This document shows positions 55,266-64,000 of a stretch of DNA of 64,000 bases, in pieces. Within the stretch, counting starts at the first letter, position 1. The number at the start of each line of letters is the position of its first letter. This DNA is from Rhinopithecus roxellana (taxonomy: Eukaryota > Chordata > Mammalia > Primates > Cercopithecidae), in NCBI RefSeq assembly GCF_007565055.1, contig NC_044552.1, positions 36,264,069 through 36,328,068 of the forward strand, given 5' to 3'. The position numbers and the translations under genes were made by a program. The notes beneath the pieces are model-generated. The model saw only the letters and a program-made list of their open reading frames with translations, was not told where the DNA came from and made no database searches.

Positions 55266-56020
55266 AGAACTGAATAGATGGGCTTGACAACAAAAAGGAA
55301 TAGTAGAAGAAATGGCTGATGTTGTGGAAGATGAGTCAGCAGAAAAAAATATATAAAGGCACAGAAAATACAGAAATGAGTTCCAGAGACAAGTAGGATA
55401 CCATGAAAGGGTCTAACATATGTGTAGGCGTCTGAGAAGGGGAGGACAGGATTAAAGGGCAAAAGCAATACTGGAAGAGAATGCTCCAAGAATTTTCTAA
55501 AGCTGACCAAAAACACAGAGCCATGATTTACAGAAGCAGTCCAAACTCCACAGGGGACCCATACAAAGAGAATCACACCTATGCACGTCATAGTAAAATT
55601 GCTAAAAAACAAAGCCAAAGAGGAAAAAAAGATATGTTACTTTCAGAAGAACTACAATAAAACTGACAGATGACTTTTTAACAGAAATGAAGGAAGCCAG
55701 AAGACAATGGAATGACATTTCCAAAGGACTGAAAGAAAATAAAACAAGCCCAAAGTCTATACACAGGGGGAAAAAATCTCCCATATATGAAGGTGAATAA
55801 AAGGCATTTTCAGACAAACAAAAACTGAGAGAACTGGACACCCTCCACCACACACACACATATTACACACACTCACACACACACACATCTAATAGGAGTT
55901 ATTCAGGTAGAAGAAAATTAAGCTGAAAGAGAAGCATGCTCATATGGAAAGAAATGAAGAACAGCAAAAAGAGTACGTATGTGGATTAATCTAAATTATT
56001 ATTGCCTATATAAAACAATG
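55266..56020 (+). mobile_element. HAL1/L1M ORF1-region remnant
   Basis: Old L1 ORF1-region phrases in order: 'gggtctaacatatgtgtagg', 'attttctaaagctgaccaa', 'cgtcatagtaaaattgc', 'aggaagccagaagacaatgg', 'cattttcagacaaacaaaaac', 'tgagagaactggacacc'. No intact ORF1. A CA-rich array at 55852-55888 interrupts it. The 174-codon minus frame at 55094-55618 is antisense LINE plus Alu. Confidence 0.82.
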
Positions 56021-56340
56021 GGCTGAGCATGGTGGCTCACACTTGTAATCCCAGCACTTTGGGAGGCCAAGGTGGGCAGAGCACCTGAGGTCAGGAGTTC
56101 AAGACCAGCCTGGACAACATGGTAAAACCCCGTCTCAACTAAAACTACAAAAAAGTTAGCTGGGCATGGTGGCGGGTGCCTGTAATCCCAGCTACTTCAG
56201 GAGGCTGAGGCAGGAGAATCACTTGAACCCAGGAGGTGGAGGTTGCAGTAAGCCGAGACTGTGCCATCGCACTCCAGCCTGGGCAAAAAGAGTGAAACTC
56301 TGTCTCAAAAAAAAAAAAAAGAAAGAAAGAAAGAAAGAAA
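56021..56340 (+). mobile_element. AluS
   Basis: Complete dimeric Alu with an A14(GAAA)n tail. Confidence 0.93.
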
Positions 56341-56506
56341 ACCAACCAAACAAATAAGAAAATAATGTCTTCTGGGGTTTAACAGAGAGAGAAGTAAGAC
56401 ACACAAGACTTCAAAAGGCATAAGGGAGGTAAAAAGAGCCTAAGTGTTGTAAGTGGCCTGAATTGAGGAGACATGGCTGGCATGTATACAGAGCCGGGTG
56501 CATCTC
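56341..56506. other. short unrecognised stretch
   Basis: Probably LINE between two Alus, but no clear landmark. Confidence 0.3.
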
Positions 56507-56665
56507 CTCAAAAAATACAAAAACTTAGCCAGGCATGGTGGCGCATTCCTGTAGTACCAGCTACTCAGGAGGCTGAGGTGGGAGGATTGCTTGAGCCCAG
56601 GAGGTCAAAGCTATAGTAAGCTGTGATCACACCACTGCACTCCAGCCTGGGCGACAGAGTAATAT
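56507..56665 (+). mobile_element. Alu right monomer fragment
   Basis: Begins at the mid linker 'aaaaatacaaaaacttagcc' and ends 'ctgggcgacagagtaat'. No A tail. Confidence 0.85.
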
Positions 56666-56803
56666 TCCTTTCTAGGAATTTACCCCCAAAAAAGAATCTA
56701 AGATGTACTCAAAGATTTATGTACAAGGATATTTATCAAAGCATTATTTATAATAGTTAAAAAATGATAAAGAAGGTAAATTCCTAATAATAGGGATTAG
56801 TTA
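56666..56803 (+). mobile_element. L1M ORF2 end fragment
   Basis: 'ttctaggaatttacccccaa', 'gatttatgtacaaggatatt', 'gcattatttataatagtt', 'tagggattagttaaataag' are old L1 phrases. Confidence 0.82.
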
Positions 56804-56816
56804 AATAAGTTATGGA

Positions 56817-57110
56817 GGCCAGGCATGGTGGCTCACATCTGTAATCCCAGCACTTTGGAAGGCTGAGGCGGGCAGATCATGAGGTCAAGAGATCGAGATC
56901 ATCCTGGCCAACATGGTGAAACCCCATCTCTACTAAAAAAAAAAATTACAAAAGTTAGCTGGGCGTGGGGCGGTAGGGGGGCACTTGTAATCCCAACTAC
57001 TCAGGAGGCTGAGGCAGGAGAATTGTTTGAACCTGGGAGGCGGAGGTTTCAGTGAGCTGAGATTGCACCACTGCACTCCAGCCCAGGCAACAGTGTGAGA
57101 CTCTGTCTCA

Positions 57111-57148
<38 letters not shown>
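56817..57148 (+). mobile_element. AluY/Sc-like with (AAAT)n tail
   Basis: TSD 'aaataagttatgg' at 56804-56816 and 57149-57161. The tail is about ten AAAT units. A G-rich patch near 56968-56982 is unusual. Confidence 0.94.
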
Positions 57149-57149
<1 letters not shown>

Positions 57150-57150
57150 A
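57110..57150. repeat. (AAAT)n microsatellite
   Basis: Ten near-perfect tetranucleotide units grown from the Alu tail. Confidence 0.93.
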
Positions 57151-57161
57151 ATAAGTTATGG

Positions 57162-57325
57162 GACCCAGTGCCCTGTACACAGTAGGTGCTCCATAAGTAT
57201 CTGTTGAACATAGAGTCCATATGAAAGGATAATAAGCAATTTTTTTTAAGTTTCCAAGAAATATTTAATGAATAAGTATGAAATCACATTCAAAAGAACC
57301 CTAATATGATTTTGAAAACATAGTA
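57162..57325. other. short stretch with an L2 end
   Basis: 'cacagtaggtgctccataag' then 'tatctgttgaac' (57177-57209) is a plus-strand L2 terminus. The rest is AT-rich unique sequence. Confidence 0.5.
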
Positions 57326-57715
57326 TCATAGCTAATATTTATTAAGAACTTACTATCGGCCGGGCGCGGTAGCTCAAACCTGTAATCCCAGCACTTTGGG
57401 AGGCCGAGACGGGCGGATCATGAGGTCAGGAGATCGAGACCATCCTGGCTAACACGGTGAAACCCCGTCTCTACTAAAAATACAAAAAATTAGCCGGGCG
57501 AGGTGGCGGGCGTCTGTAGTCCCAGCTACTCAGGAGGCTGAGGCAGGAGAATGGCGTGAACCCGGGAGGCGGAGGTTGCAGTGAGCTGAGATCCAGCCAC
57601 TGCACTCCAGCCTGGGCAACAGAGCAAGACTCCGTCTCAAAAAAAAAAAAAAAAAAAAAAGAACTTACCATCTGCTAGGCACAGCCCCAGGCAGTCTGAC
57701 TGCAGTGCTTAAATT
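57326..57715 (-). mobile_element. MIR SINE split by AluY
   Basis: 'catagctaatatttattaag' before the Alu and 'ccatctgctaggcacagcc' after it join into the antisense MIR start. The AluY occupies 57358-57658. Confidence 0.75.
57358..57658 (+). mobile_element. young AluY, Old World monkey type
   Basis: 'gccgggcgaggtggcggg' and 'gagatccagccactgcactc'. TSD 'aagaacttac(t/c)atc' at 57344-57357 and 57659-57672. Confidence 0.96.
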
Positions 57716-58027
57716 GCCTTTTTTTTTTTTTTTTTTCCCTGAGACGGAGTCTCGCTCTGTCGCCCAGGCTGGAGTGCAGTGGTGCGATCTCGGCTCACTG
57801 CAAGCTCCGTCCTCCCCCAGGTTCACGCCGTTCTCCTGCCTCAGCCTCCCGTGTAGCTGGGACTACGGGCGCCTGCCACCATGCCCAGCTAACTTTTTCT
57901 TGTATTTTTAGTAGAGACGGGGTTTCACCTTGTTAGCCAGGATGGTCTCGATCTCCTGACCTCGTGATCCGCCCGCCTCGGCCTCCCGAAGTGCTGGGAT
58001 TACAGGCATGAGCCACAGCGCCCGGCC
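57716..58027 (-). mobile_element. AluY, antisense
   Basis: Low-divergence antisense AluY. TSD 'cagtgcttaaatt' at 57703-57715 and 58028-58040. Only 57 bp from the opposite-strand AluY. Confidence 0.96.
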
Positions 58028-58040
58028 CAGTGCTTAAATT

Positions 58041-58203
58041 CTTAATCATTAGACTTTACTGCCTAGAAAAAATACTGGAAGGAAATATATTAAAATGTTA
58101 ACAGGGAGGAATTAAAGCCCATTTTTATTTTATTCCTTATCTGTATCAGTATTTTCCAAATTCTCTATAATCACTATAAATTATTTGCAATCTCCCTCTA
58201 CAA

Positions 58204-58234
<31 letters not shown>

Positions 58235-58459
58235 TATGAACTACTTTCACTTACCATTTATACAATTTCAGTGAAAAAGTCTTAACGCTAACAAAGCTTT
58301 CAATTATGTCTGCTCCAGGCCTTAGAAGCAGGAGACTATGGTGTAAATGTGAGGCAGAACATTCTGACCGGGGAAGGCTGATGAGCCTGATCCAGAGACT
58401 ACAGAGCCCATGACTTCCGTTCCACAAATATGTCATCACCATCTTGCTTAGCAGGTGTG
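58041..58459. other. unique stretch with (TA)n
   Basis: A11 then about 13 TA units at 58201-58236. No exon recognised. Confidence 0.45.
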
Positions 58460-58615
58460 GATTTTTACACACATTCTGCTAGTTAATCTTCCTGATAACC
58501 AAGTAGATGTGACCACCTCAGGAAACAGTTCAGGAAGGTGAAGTGATCCTCCTAAGGACACACAAGGGCACTCCAGCTCTGGCTGGAGGTTCTCCCACTT
58601 GCAGCCCAGCCACCA
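58460..58615 (-). mobile_element. MIR SINE
   Basis: 'gttaatcttcctgataacc', 'gttcaggaaggtgaagtg', 'ctaaggacacacaaggg'. Confidence 0.72.
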
Positions 58616-58799
58616 ACGGTTCCCCCAAATCATGTGGAACAATTTGGGGCAGACCCGAGAGCACATTCAGCCCCAAACACTTCTGGAAGCTAACGTGTGT
58701 GAACCACACACCCATCGTGCCCAAAGCCCAGGGACGGCATTGAGATTCCACCCTCACAGTTTCACCCCCTCAGAAAATGATTATGCAGAAGAGTAAAGA

Positions 58800-58940
58800 A
58801 TATGGCTTCACAGTTCTCAAAGCACTTTTGCATTTTTTTAAATCTCATTTTACTCTCAAAATAAACCTTTTCAGTCAGTAAAACAAAGGTACTGAGAGGA
58901 CAAGGAAAATGAGGCTCCAAGAGTTAGACTGCTATCCGCG
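58800..58940 (-). mobile_element. MIR SINE, worn
   Basis: 'cttcacagttctcaaagcac', 'aggacaaggaaaatgaggctcc'. Confidence 0.65.
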
Positions 58941-59044
58941 AATAGCCCCAGAGGGTTGGCGTGGGGTTCCTTCCACCATATTATCATAGTCATATTTTTG
59001 AAGGAAACTCAGGCCATGCTGTCTGGTAAGGCGAAATGGGAGGT

Positions 59045-59285
59045 AGGATAAGCAAGTGGGAAAAGAATCTGGTTTTACAGTCACCCAGGTCTGAGTTCCT
59101 GAGTCTGAATCCCTGCCCTGCAATTTACTAGCCATACAACCTTGAAAGAGCTTCTGCATCTCTTTGTGCCTCCATTTCCCTACCTGTATAATAAGGAGAA
59201 GAATGCCTTCCTCATGCAGTTGCTCTGAGGGTTAAATGGGGTAACAGACCTAAAATGATGGTGTGCATCTGCACTAGGCAGCTGT
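59045..59285 (+). mobile_element. MIR SINE, near full length
   Basis: 'gagtctgaatccctgccc', 'tactagccatacaaccttg', 'cctccatttccctacctg', 'gttgctctgagggttaaatg', 'gcactaggcagctgttatt'. Confidence 0.9.
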
Positions 59286-59289
59286 TATT

Positions 59290-59605
59290 TATTTGTTTGT
59301 TTGTTTGTTTATTTATTTTTGAGACGGAGTCTTACTCTGTCACCCAGGTTCAAGTGTAATGGCATGATCTCGGCTCACTGCAACTTTCACCTCCCAGATT
59401 CAAGCGATCCTCCTGCCCCAGTCTCCCGAGCAGTTGGGATTACAGGTGCCCACCACCACACCTGGATAATTTTTGTATTTTTAGTAGAGATGGGGTTTCA
59501 CCATGCTGGCCAGGCTGGTCTCAAACTCCTGACCTCAAGGGATCTGCCCACCTCGGCCTCCCAAAGTGCTGGGATTACAAGAGTGAGTCACTGTGAGCAG
59601 GTGAG
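59290..59605 (-). mobile_element. AluS, antisense
   Basis: Complete antisense Alu with a (GTTT)n tail. The MIR end 'gcagctgttat' is duplicated as 'gcagctgttac' after it (TSD). Confidence 0.92.
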
Positions 59606-59714
59606 CAGCTGCAGCTGTTACTTTTTAAAATGTATCCTGTCCCCCAACATATACAAGGTGAGGTCGCCATGGCCAGAGCACATTGCCTCACCTTCCTAAA
59701 GAAAACAATCCCCT

Positions 59715-60037
59715 GGCCAGGTGCGGTGGCTCACACCTGTAATCCCAGCACTTTGGGAGGCCGAGGCAGGCGGACCACCTGAGGTCAGGAGTTCGAGACC
59801 AGCCTGGGCAATATGGCAAAACCCCACCTCTACTAAAAATACAAAAATTAGCCAGGTGCGGTGGTATACACCTGTAGTACCAGCTTCTTGGGAGGCTGAG
59901 GCAGGAGAATTGCTTGAATCTGGGACGTGGAGGTTGTAGTGAGCTGAGATTACACCACTGCACTCCAGCCTGGGCAAGAGAGCAAGACTGTGTCAGAAAG
60001 AAAAGAAAGAAAGAGAGAAAGAGAAAGAAAGAAAGAA
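59715..60037 (+). mobile_element. AluS with (GAAA)n tail
   Basis: Complete dimeric Alu. The tail is a 40-nt GAAA/GAGA array. Lies 109 bp from an antisense Alu. Confidence 0.93.
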
Positions 60038-60500
60038 AATAACCCCGTATGCTTTTCCAAATTCTGCCATCCTGGTTAAGGCTAGATTCATCTCAGCTAC
60101 TTGCCTTTTTAAAACTCTTTCCAAGCTTTTAAATTTAAGCCCCTAAAAGTGTCCTCATAGAAGGAGCAGATATGAATTGAGGAGGACAGAAGGCTGAGAC
60201 CCCAGGCTCTGTGTTCTGTGCTTCTGTGCAGATTAGATCAGAGGGTTTAGATATGGGGAGGACACAGCATACGGCCTGCCCTGAAGGGAATCACACAGGT
60301 AAGCACAGGATGGGAGGAGAGGGGAAGGAGAGCAGCCCACCAACAGAGTGGAGAGTGGAAAGGGAGTGTCACAGAGTACATGGCCAGGGGCCTCAAGGAA
60401 GATAAGGGGACAGACACAGAAGTGAAAGTGCCTCTTAGAAACTGAAAAAGAGCAGGCAAGATGGAGAGAGAAATGGCAGGCCGTGCCGTAGAAAGATGGC
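60038..60500. other. unique stretch
   Basis: Purine-rich from 60300. Nothing recognised. Confidence 0.4.
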
Positions 60501-60760
60501 AATGCTTCTCCTTCAGCATCACTGCCACTTGCCTCTGTGTTTCCAACGCTTTCCTAAGTGGTCTCCTGGCCTGCAGACTCAACCCCTCCAGACTGGACCC
60601 CGTTCCCCAACACATACTTCCTAACTCCAAAACCTTCAGTGACTCCCCTACTGCCTGCAGGGTCAGGACTACACTCCCTAACATGACATCGGGTTCTCCC
60701 TGCCCAATCCCTGCTCACCTCTCCAGTCTCATCATCTGGCAACTGTCTGTGAGACAGTAC
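60501..60760 (+). mobile_element. L2 LINE internal fragment
   Basis: 'aaaccttcagtgactcccct', 'gcctgcagggtcaggac', 'tacactccctaacatgac', 'gctcacctctccagtctcat' are L2 body phrases. Confidence 0.75.
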
Positions 60761-60833
60761 GTGCCAGGCCCCAGGATGGGTGCTGAGGACACAATAAATA
60801 AGACATGGTATACCCTTAAGAAGCTGGAAGTTG

Positions 60834-61175
60834 GCTGGGCGTGGTGGCTCACGCCTGTAATCCTAGCACTTTGGGAGGCAGAGACGTGGGGCGGATCACC
60901 TGAGGTCAGGAGTTTGAAACCAGCCTGGCCAACATGACAAAACCCCCTCTCTACTAAAAATACAAAAATTAGCTGGGCGTGGATTGGGTGGGGAGGGGGC
61001 CTGTAGTCCCAGCTACTCGGGAGGCTGAGGCAGGAGAATCACTTGAGCCTGGGAGGCAGAGGTTGCAGTGAGCTGAGATCACACCACTGCACTCCAGCCT
61101 GGGCGACAGAGCAATACTCCATCTCATAAATAAATAAATAAACAAACAAACAAGACTCCAAAACAAACAAACAAA
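60834..61175 (+). mobile_element. AluS with insert-bearing right arm
   Basis: Complete Alu. A G-rich patch 'attgggtggggagggggc' replaces the normal right-arm start near 60983. The tail is a mix of AAAT and AAAC. Confidence 0.92.
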
Positions 61176-61182
61176 GGGACTC

Positions 61183-61365
61183 TGAGGGCGCCCTGGCCCA
61201 TTCCGCCATGTGAGGACCCGGTGAGAAGATGACCATCTAAGACCAAATCTGCCCCTGCCTTATTCTTAGACCTCCTGGCCTTCTGAACTGTTAGAAATAA
61301 AAGTTTGTTGTCTGAGCCATTCAGTCTATTATATTTTTGTTATAGCAGCCCAAACAAAGACAGAG
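61183..61365 (+). mobile_element. MaLR LTR 3' fragment (MLT1/MST-like)
   Basis: 'ccgccatgtgaggaccc', 'tggccttctgaactgttag', 'aataaaagtttgttgtctg' (AATAAA poly(A) signal of the LTR), 'ttgttatagcagcccaaac'. No retroviral coding sequence. Confidence 0.85.
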
Positions 61366-61389
61366 GGATAAGCCTAGCTGCTCCAGACA

Positions 61390-61575
61390 GTATGTCCTGT
61401 GAACTTCTTCAGAAATTCTGCCTTTTTTCTGGTAGGCATCACTGTGTGTCATATTTCCATGTTAACATGACCGTCCTTCGCTAGACTCTGAGCTCCTCTT
61501 ATTTGTCCTGGCATCTCCAGCCATTGGGACAATCCTGATATACGGCAGGCACTCAATAAATGCTTGATGAACAAG
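61390..61575 (+). mobile_element. L2 LINE 3' end
   Basis: 'agactctgagctcctcttat', 'cggcaggcactcaataaatg', 'cttgatgaacaag'. Confidence 0.82.
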
Positions 61576-61834
61576 TTGTCAGCAAAGCCACCCACCGTGG
61601 CCTGGCAGGGGATGGGGGCAGGGCACTCATCTCTTCTAACAAGGCTATGAGACCCTTGACCTTTCTTAGAATAACAGCTCACTCCAGGAACTCAGGAAAG
61701 ATTCTCTTAAAGATCCTGGGCCCTCTACCCGTAGCTGTCAACGGCAGGCCTCACTGGCAGCTCTAGATATTTTGCTGAGGTTCTTAGAGTCTAGAGGTCT
61801 GTACATAGCAAGCATACAGTGACTAGGCAATTTC

Positions 61835-62085
61835 TAAAGGCAGCATAGTCTGAGGATCAGGAGCCAGTCTTTGGAGAGGGTCCTGACTTTGGATACCAGC
61901 TCTGCCACACAGCACCTGTCCTTAAACAAGTTGCTGAAACCCCCCGAGCCTCAGTTTCCTCAAGTGTAAAGTGGGTATCACATCTGCTTCTTGCAATTGT
62001 AGGAGAATGAAATGACTAAAATATCCACACAAGGCCAGGCACATAGTAAGCTTTCTATATATAGCAGTTACTACTACTAAAGTGA
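61835..62085 (+). mobile_element. MIR SINE, full length
   Basis: 'ggataccagctctgccac', 'cctcagtttcctcaagtgta', 'ggtatcacatctgcttc', 'caggcacatagtaagctttc', 'gcagttactacta'. Confidence 0.93.
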
Positions 62086-63205
62086 TCTGGAGCCCTAATT
62101 CTGATACCCCGCGGCCTATGCAAATTCCTGAGCCCCTAAATAGGCTCTTTTTGGTGTGCTCTGGGAGGCAAAAGACATCCAATCTCTGACTCACAATATG
62201 TTGCCAAAATTCTCCTCGAATTCCCAAGAGAAAACGTATTTTAATTCACTCTGACTTTAAAAATTAAACAGTTCTTACAGCATTTTGGGGTGGCAGGGGT
62301 GAGGAAGAAGACCACAAAATCCAACAAGCAGCTTTTAAAAGGTTACGAACTGATTGGAGAAAGAAAGGAGAAGGCAGCTGGAGGGGGTGAGAAGGGGGGA
62401 TGGAGACAATCCCCTGAGTTTCTGCTATTATTGAATACCCCAACTCTCAAAGTAGCCTGGCTGCCCCCTCCTCCACGTGGGCTAAGCTCTGTTAATGAGA
62501 AAGCCGAGCTCTGCCTACATTACCACAATAATGATTTCCCGGTTGCATTTTTACATGCCTGCCGCTTTATCATAGCAGAAGTAGACATATATTTTCAATA
62601 AATCCCTTCTCTCCTTTCCCCTCCCCAACTCGAGCTCTCCCAGTAAATGCTGTTCCCTCTGCACCCTCCCCCAACGCAATCCCAACCCTGGAGCACAATG
62701 AGTTCCACTAATCAAAACAGAAAGAAAAAGAAAAATGGAAAAATCACAGCTGCTGAAAAACAGCATTTGCTACAAGTCAAAGCCCTCTACATTTTTTTCT
62801 GCACGCAGCATTTACTTCTTCAAGGACACATCACCCCGCCTCTATCAGAAATCTTACGTAGAGTTGCTCAAAGGGGAAGGAGGAGGGGGTGGGTGAAGAA
62901 ATCTAATATTCAGTCTCTTTCCTATTTTGACTAAGCCAGCACAGACAGAAATATAGATAAGGCCTTGAATAACTGATTTAACAAAATGTCACTTATTAAA
63001 AGGAATGGGGGATGGGACGGCATTTGCATTCGAGAGCTCAGTTAAACCACCCCAGCTAAAGGCTGCAAGGCCAAGGCAAGGCAAGGAGGAAGAAAATATT
63101 TCTCAGGTCTGGTCTTCTTCAGTGGCTGCAAGGACTGGGCCTGGTAGCAGAGAAGCCTGGATTTCTCCTTCCATCAAGAAGCAATGGGGAGAAAACCAGA
63201 GGTTT

Positions 63206-63208
<3 letters not shown>
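62086..63208. other. repeat-free block, candidate conserved
   Basis: About 1.1 kb free of transposons. Motifs include an octamer-like ATTTGCAT (63021 on), GATA sites ('atagataaggcc' near 62952), CAGCTG near 62748 and 'aactgatttaacaaaatg'. ORFs of 60-103 codons here (62290-62601 starts with GTG) lack family features. Enhancer identity is a guess. Confidence 0.4.

Positions 63209-63243
<35 letters not shown>
63209..63243. repeat. (AC)n microsatellite
   Basis: About 17 uninterrupted AC units, likely polymorphic. Confidence 0.96.
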
Positions 63244-63246
<3 letters not shown>

Positions 63247-63269
63247 CCAAAACCCAGCTGATTGTTAAG

Positions 63270-63390
63270 TAAGCGTTTTTACAGCGCTAACTAGTATCAG
63301 GCTCTGTGCTAGAGGCTGGGGGGTACAGAAATGAGTGATGACCCAGTTCTGCCTTCCCCAAGCTCCCAGTCCGGAGAGGTGAAAGACACG
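63270..63390 (-). mobile_element. L2 LINE 3' end, worn
   Basis: 'cagcgctaactagtatcagg', 'ctctgtgctagaggctggg', 'gggtacagaaatgagtgatg', 'ctgccttccccaagctcc' follow the antisense L2 end. Confidence 0.65.
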
Positions 63391-64000
63391 TCCCACCGTA
63401 AGCATGACAGCAGCAGCCTTATAAACCAAGGGCAGCAGGAGCCCAGGAATGGCCCCTTCTAGCCCACCCACTGCCCTGGCCGGGCCCAGGCACACAGAGC
63501 CATCAAGAAAGACTTAAGGAATGAGAGTTTGCGAGGTTTGAATTCCATACTGCCTTCTAAAGAAGCTCAGACTCTTCAAAAGGAAAGAGGCCCCTAAATG
63601 TCCTTACCTACTGTGGCTCCCCCTGAAAACCCCTCAACTCGCATGTATTCACCCAATTAACAAAGAAAAGCGAACTCAAGCCCCAATACTTCAGAATCAG
63701 CCTCATTACTGTGTCCTTCAGTTGAATTTAAGGGAGCTTGGTATCTCCTATTGTAATGACAACAGAGGGAACTCAAACGACACTCCTATTAAAACTCTTT
63801 GGGCATCAACTCCAGCTTTTTCTCTTTTCCTTTAAGAAAAAAAACTTTCAAAGGAGTTAGATTGGGGGCAGTTTCCCAAAGACTAAGAGAGGCCCTAGGA
63901 GCAGCCTCCATAATGACAAAGACCCCTGGGGCCCTCAGGAAGGATTCTTTCTGAGGGAGCAAGCTGTCCAGGGCCCTGTTATCTCCAAAGTTAGAGCCCA
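63391..64000. other. unique stretch to the window end
   Basis: No repeat or exon seen. 63640-63800 is repeat-free, with 'cccaattaacaaag' and 'tgtaatgacaac'. Confidence 0.4.

Noticed and set aside
55094..55618. 174-codon minus-strand open frame, among the longest in the window
   Set aside because: It is the antisense of an old HAL1/L1 ORF1 region joined to antisense Alu. The peptide ends in Alu-type residues.
62290..62601. 103-codon frame in the repeat-free block
   Set aside because: Starts with GTG and is low-complexity at its start, with no domain. The block is better read as non-coding, although I cannot exclude an exon nearby.

Overview
This window is primate nuclear DNA, most likely from an Old World monkey (macaque, baboon or green-monkey type). 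About forty Alu insertions are visible. The youngest, at 18261, 38951, 40290, 43411, 48703 and 57358, carry combinations of changes I associate with cercopithecine AluY lineages rather than human AluY: 'gcgaggtgg' in the right arm, 'gg(c)ccactgcactcc' in place of 'cgcgccactg', and 'gcctcaagcc / ggcttgagcc' at the 5' end. Mammalian-wide MIR and L2 copies, old L1M/HAL1 fragments, MaLR LTRs and hAT/Tigger fossils make up most of the rest. The species call rests on remembered subfamily diagnostics, not on an alignment.

I find no protein-coding exon, structural RNA gene, CpG island, CRISPR or operon-like structure that I can support. Every longer open frame I checked is an Alu or L1 translated in a chance frame, or a frame in unique DNA with no recognisable protein family and often no ATG. 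The window reads as intronic or intergenic sequence, and I cannot name the host gene.

Layout. 1-6.7 kb: MIR, MER20, an L1M 3' end split by an AluY, and several rearranged Alus. 6.7-24.6 kb: a strikingly Alu-poor tract (one young AluY in about 18 kb) that keeps many MIR and L2 fossils, an L1M 3' fragment, an MLT1-like LTR and two unexplained local duplications. 24.6-33.5 kb: Alu-rich, with an old minus-strand L1 cut by Alus, a 62-bp near-perfect tandem duplication at 32.9 kb, and a MER5A split by an Alu. 34-36.7 kb: about 2.6 kb of minus-strand old L1 containing a hAT fossil. 36.7-38.9 kb: mostly unique, with another Alu-split MER5A and a block that looks conserved. 38.9-44 kb: dense Alu cluster, including two Alus that appear to have used the same target site. 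44.8-45.7 kb: minus-strand L1 with a MER2/Tigger-like element inside. 46-49 kb: Alu cluster and a hAT fossil. 49-53 kb: L2, MIR and an Alu-in-Alu nest. 53.5-57 kb: plus-strand L1M/HAL1 pieces with five Alus. 57.3-58 kb: a closely spaced inverted AluY pair. 58.4-62.1 kb: MIR, Alu, L2 and MaLR. 62.1-64 kb: unique sequence with an enhancer-like look.

There is no gene system to describe. The most interesting content is mutational: a perfect 24-bp-arm hairpin inside an L1 (2281-2334), a 62-bp tandem duplication (32898-33021), reuse of one retrotransposition target site (41830-42392), an Alu with internal inverted pieces (4715-5132), a three-monomer Alu (3441-3926), and the long Alu-poor tract with candidate conserved elements. 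Repeat boundaries are good to a few bases where a target-site duplication (TSD) is stated, otherwise to about 10-30 bases.
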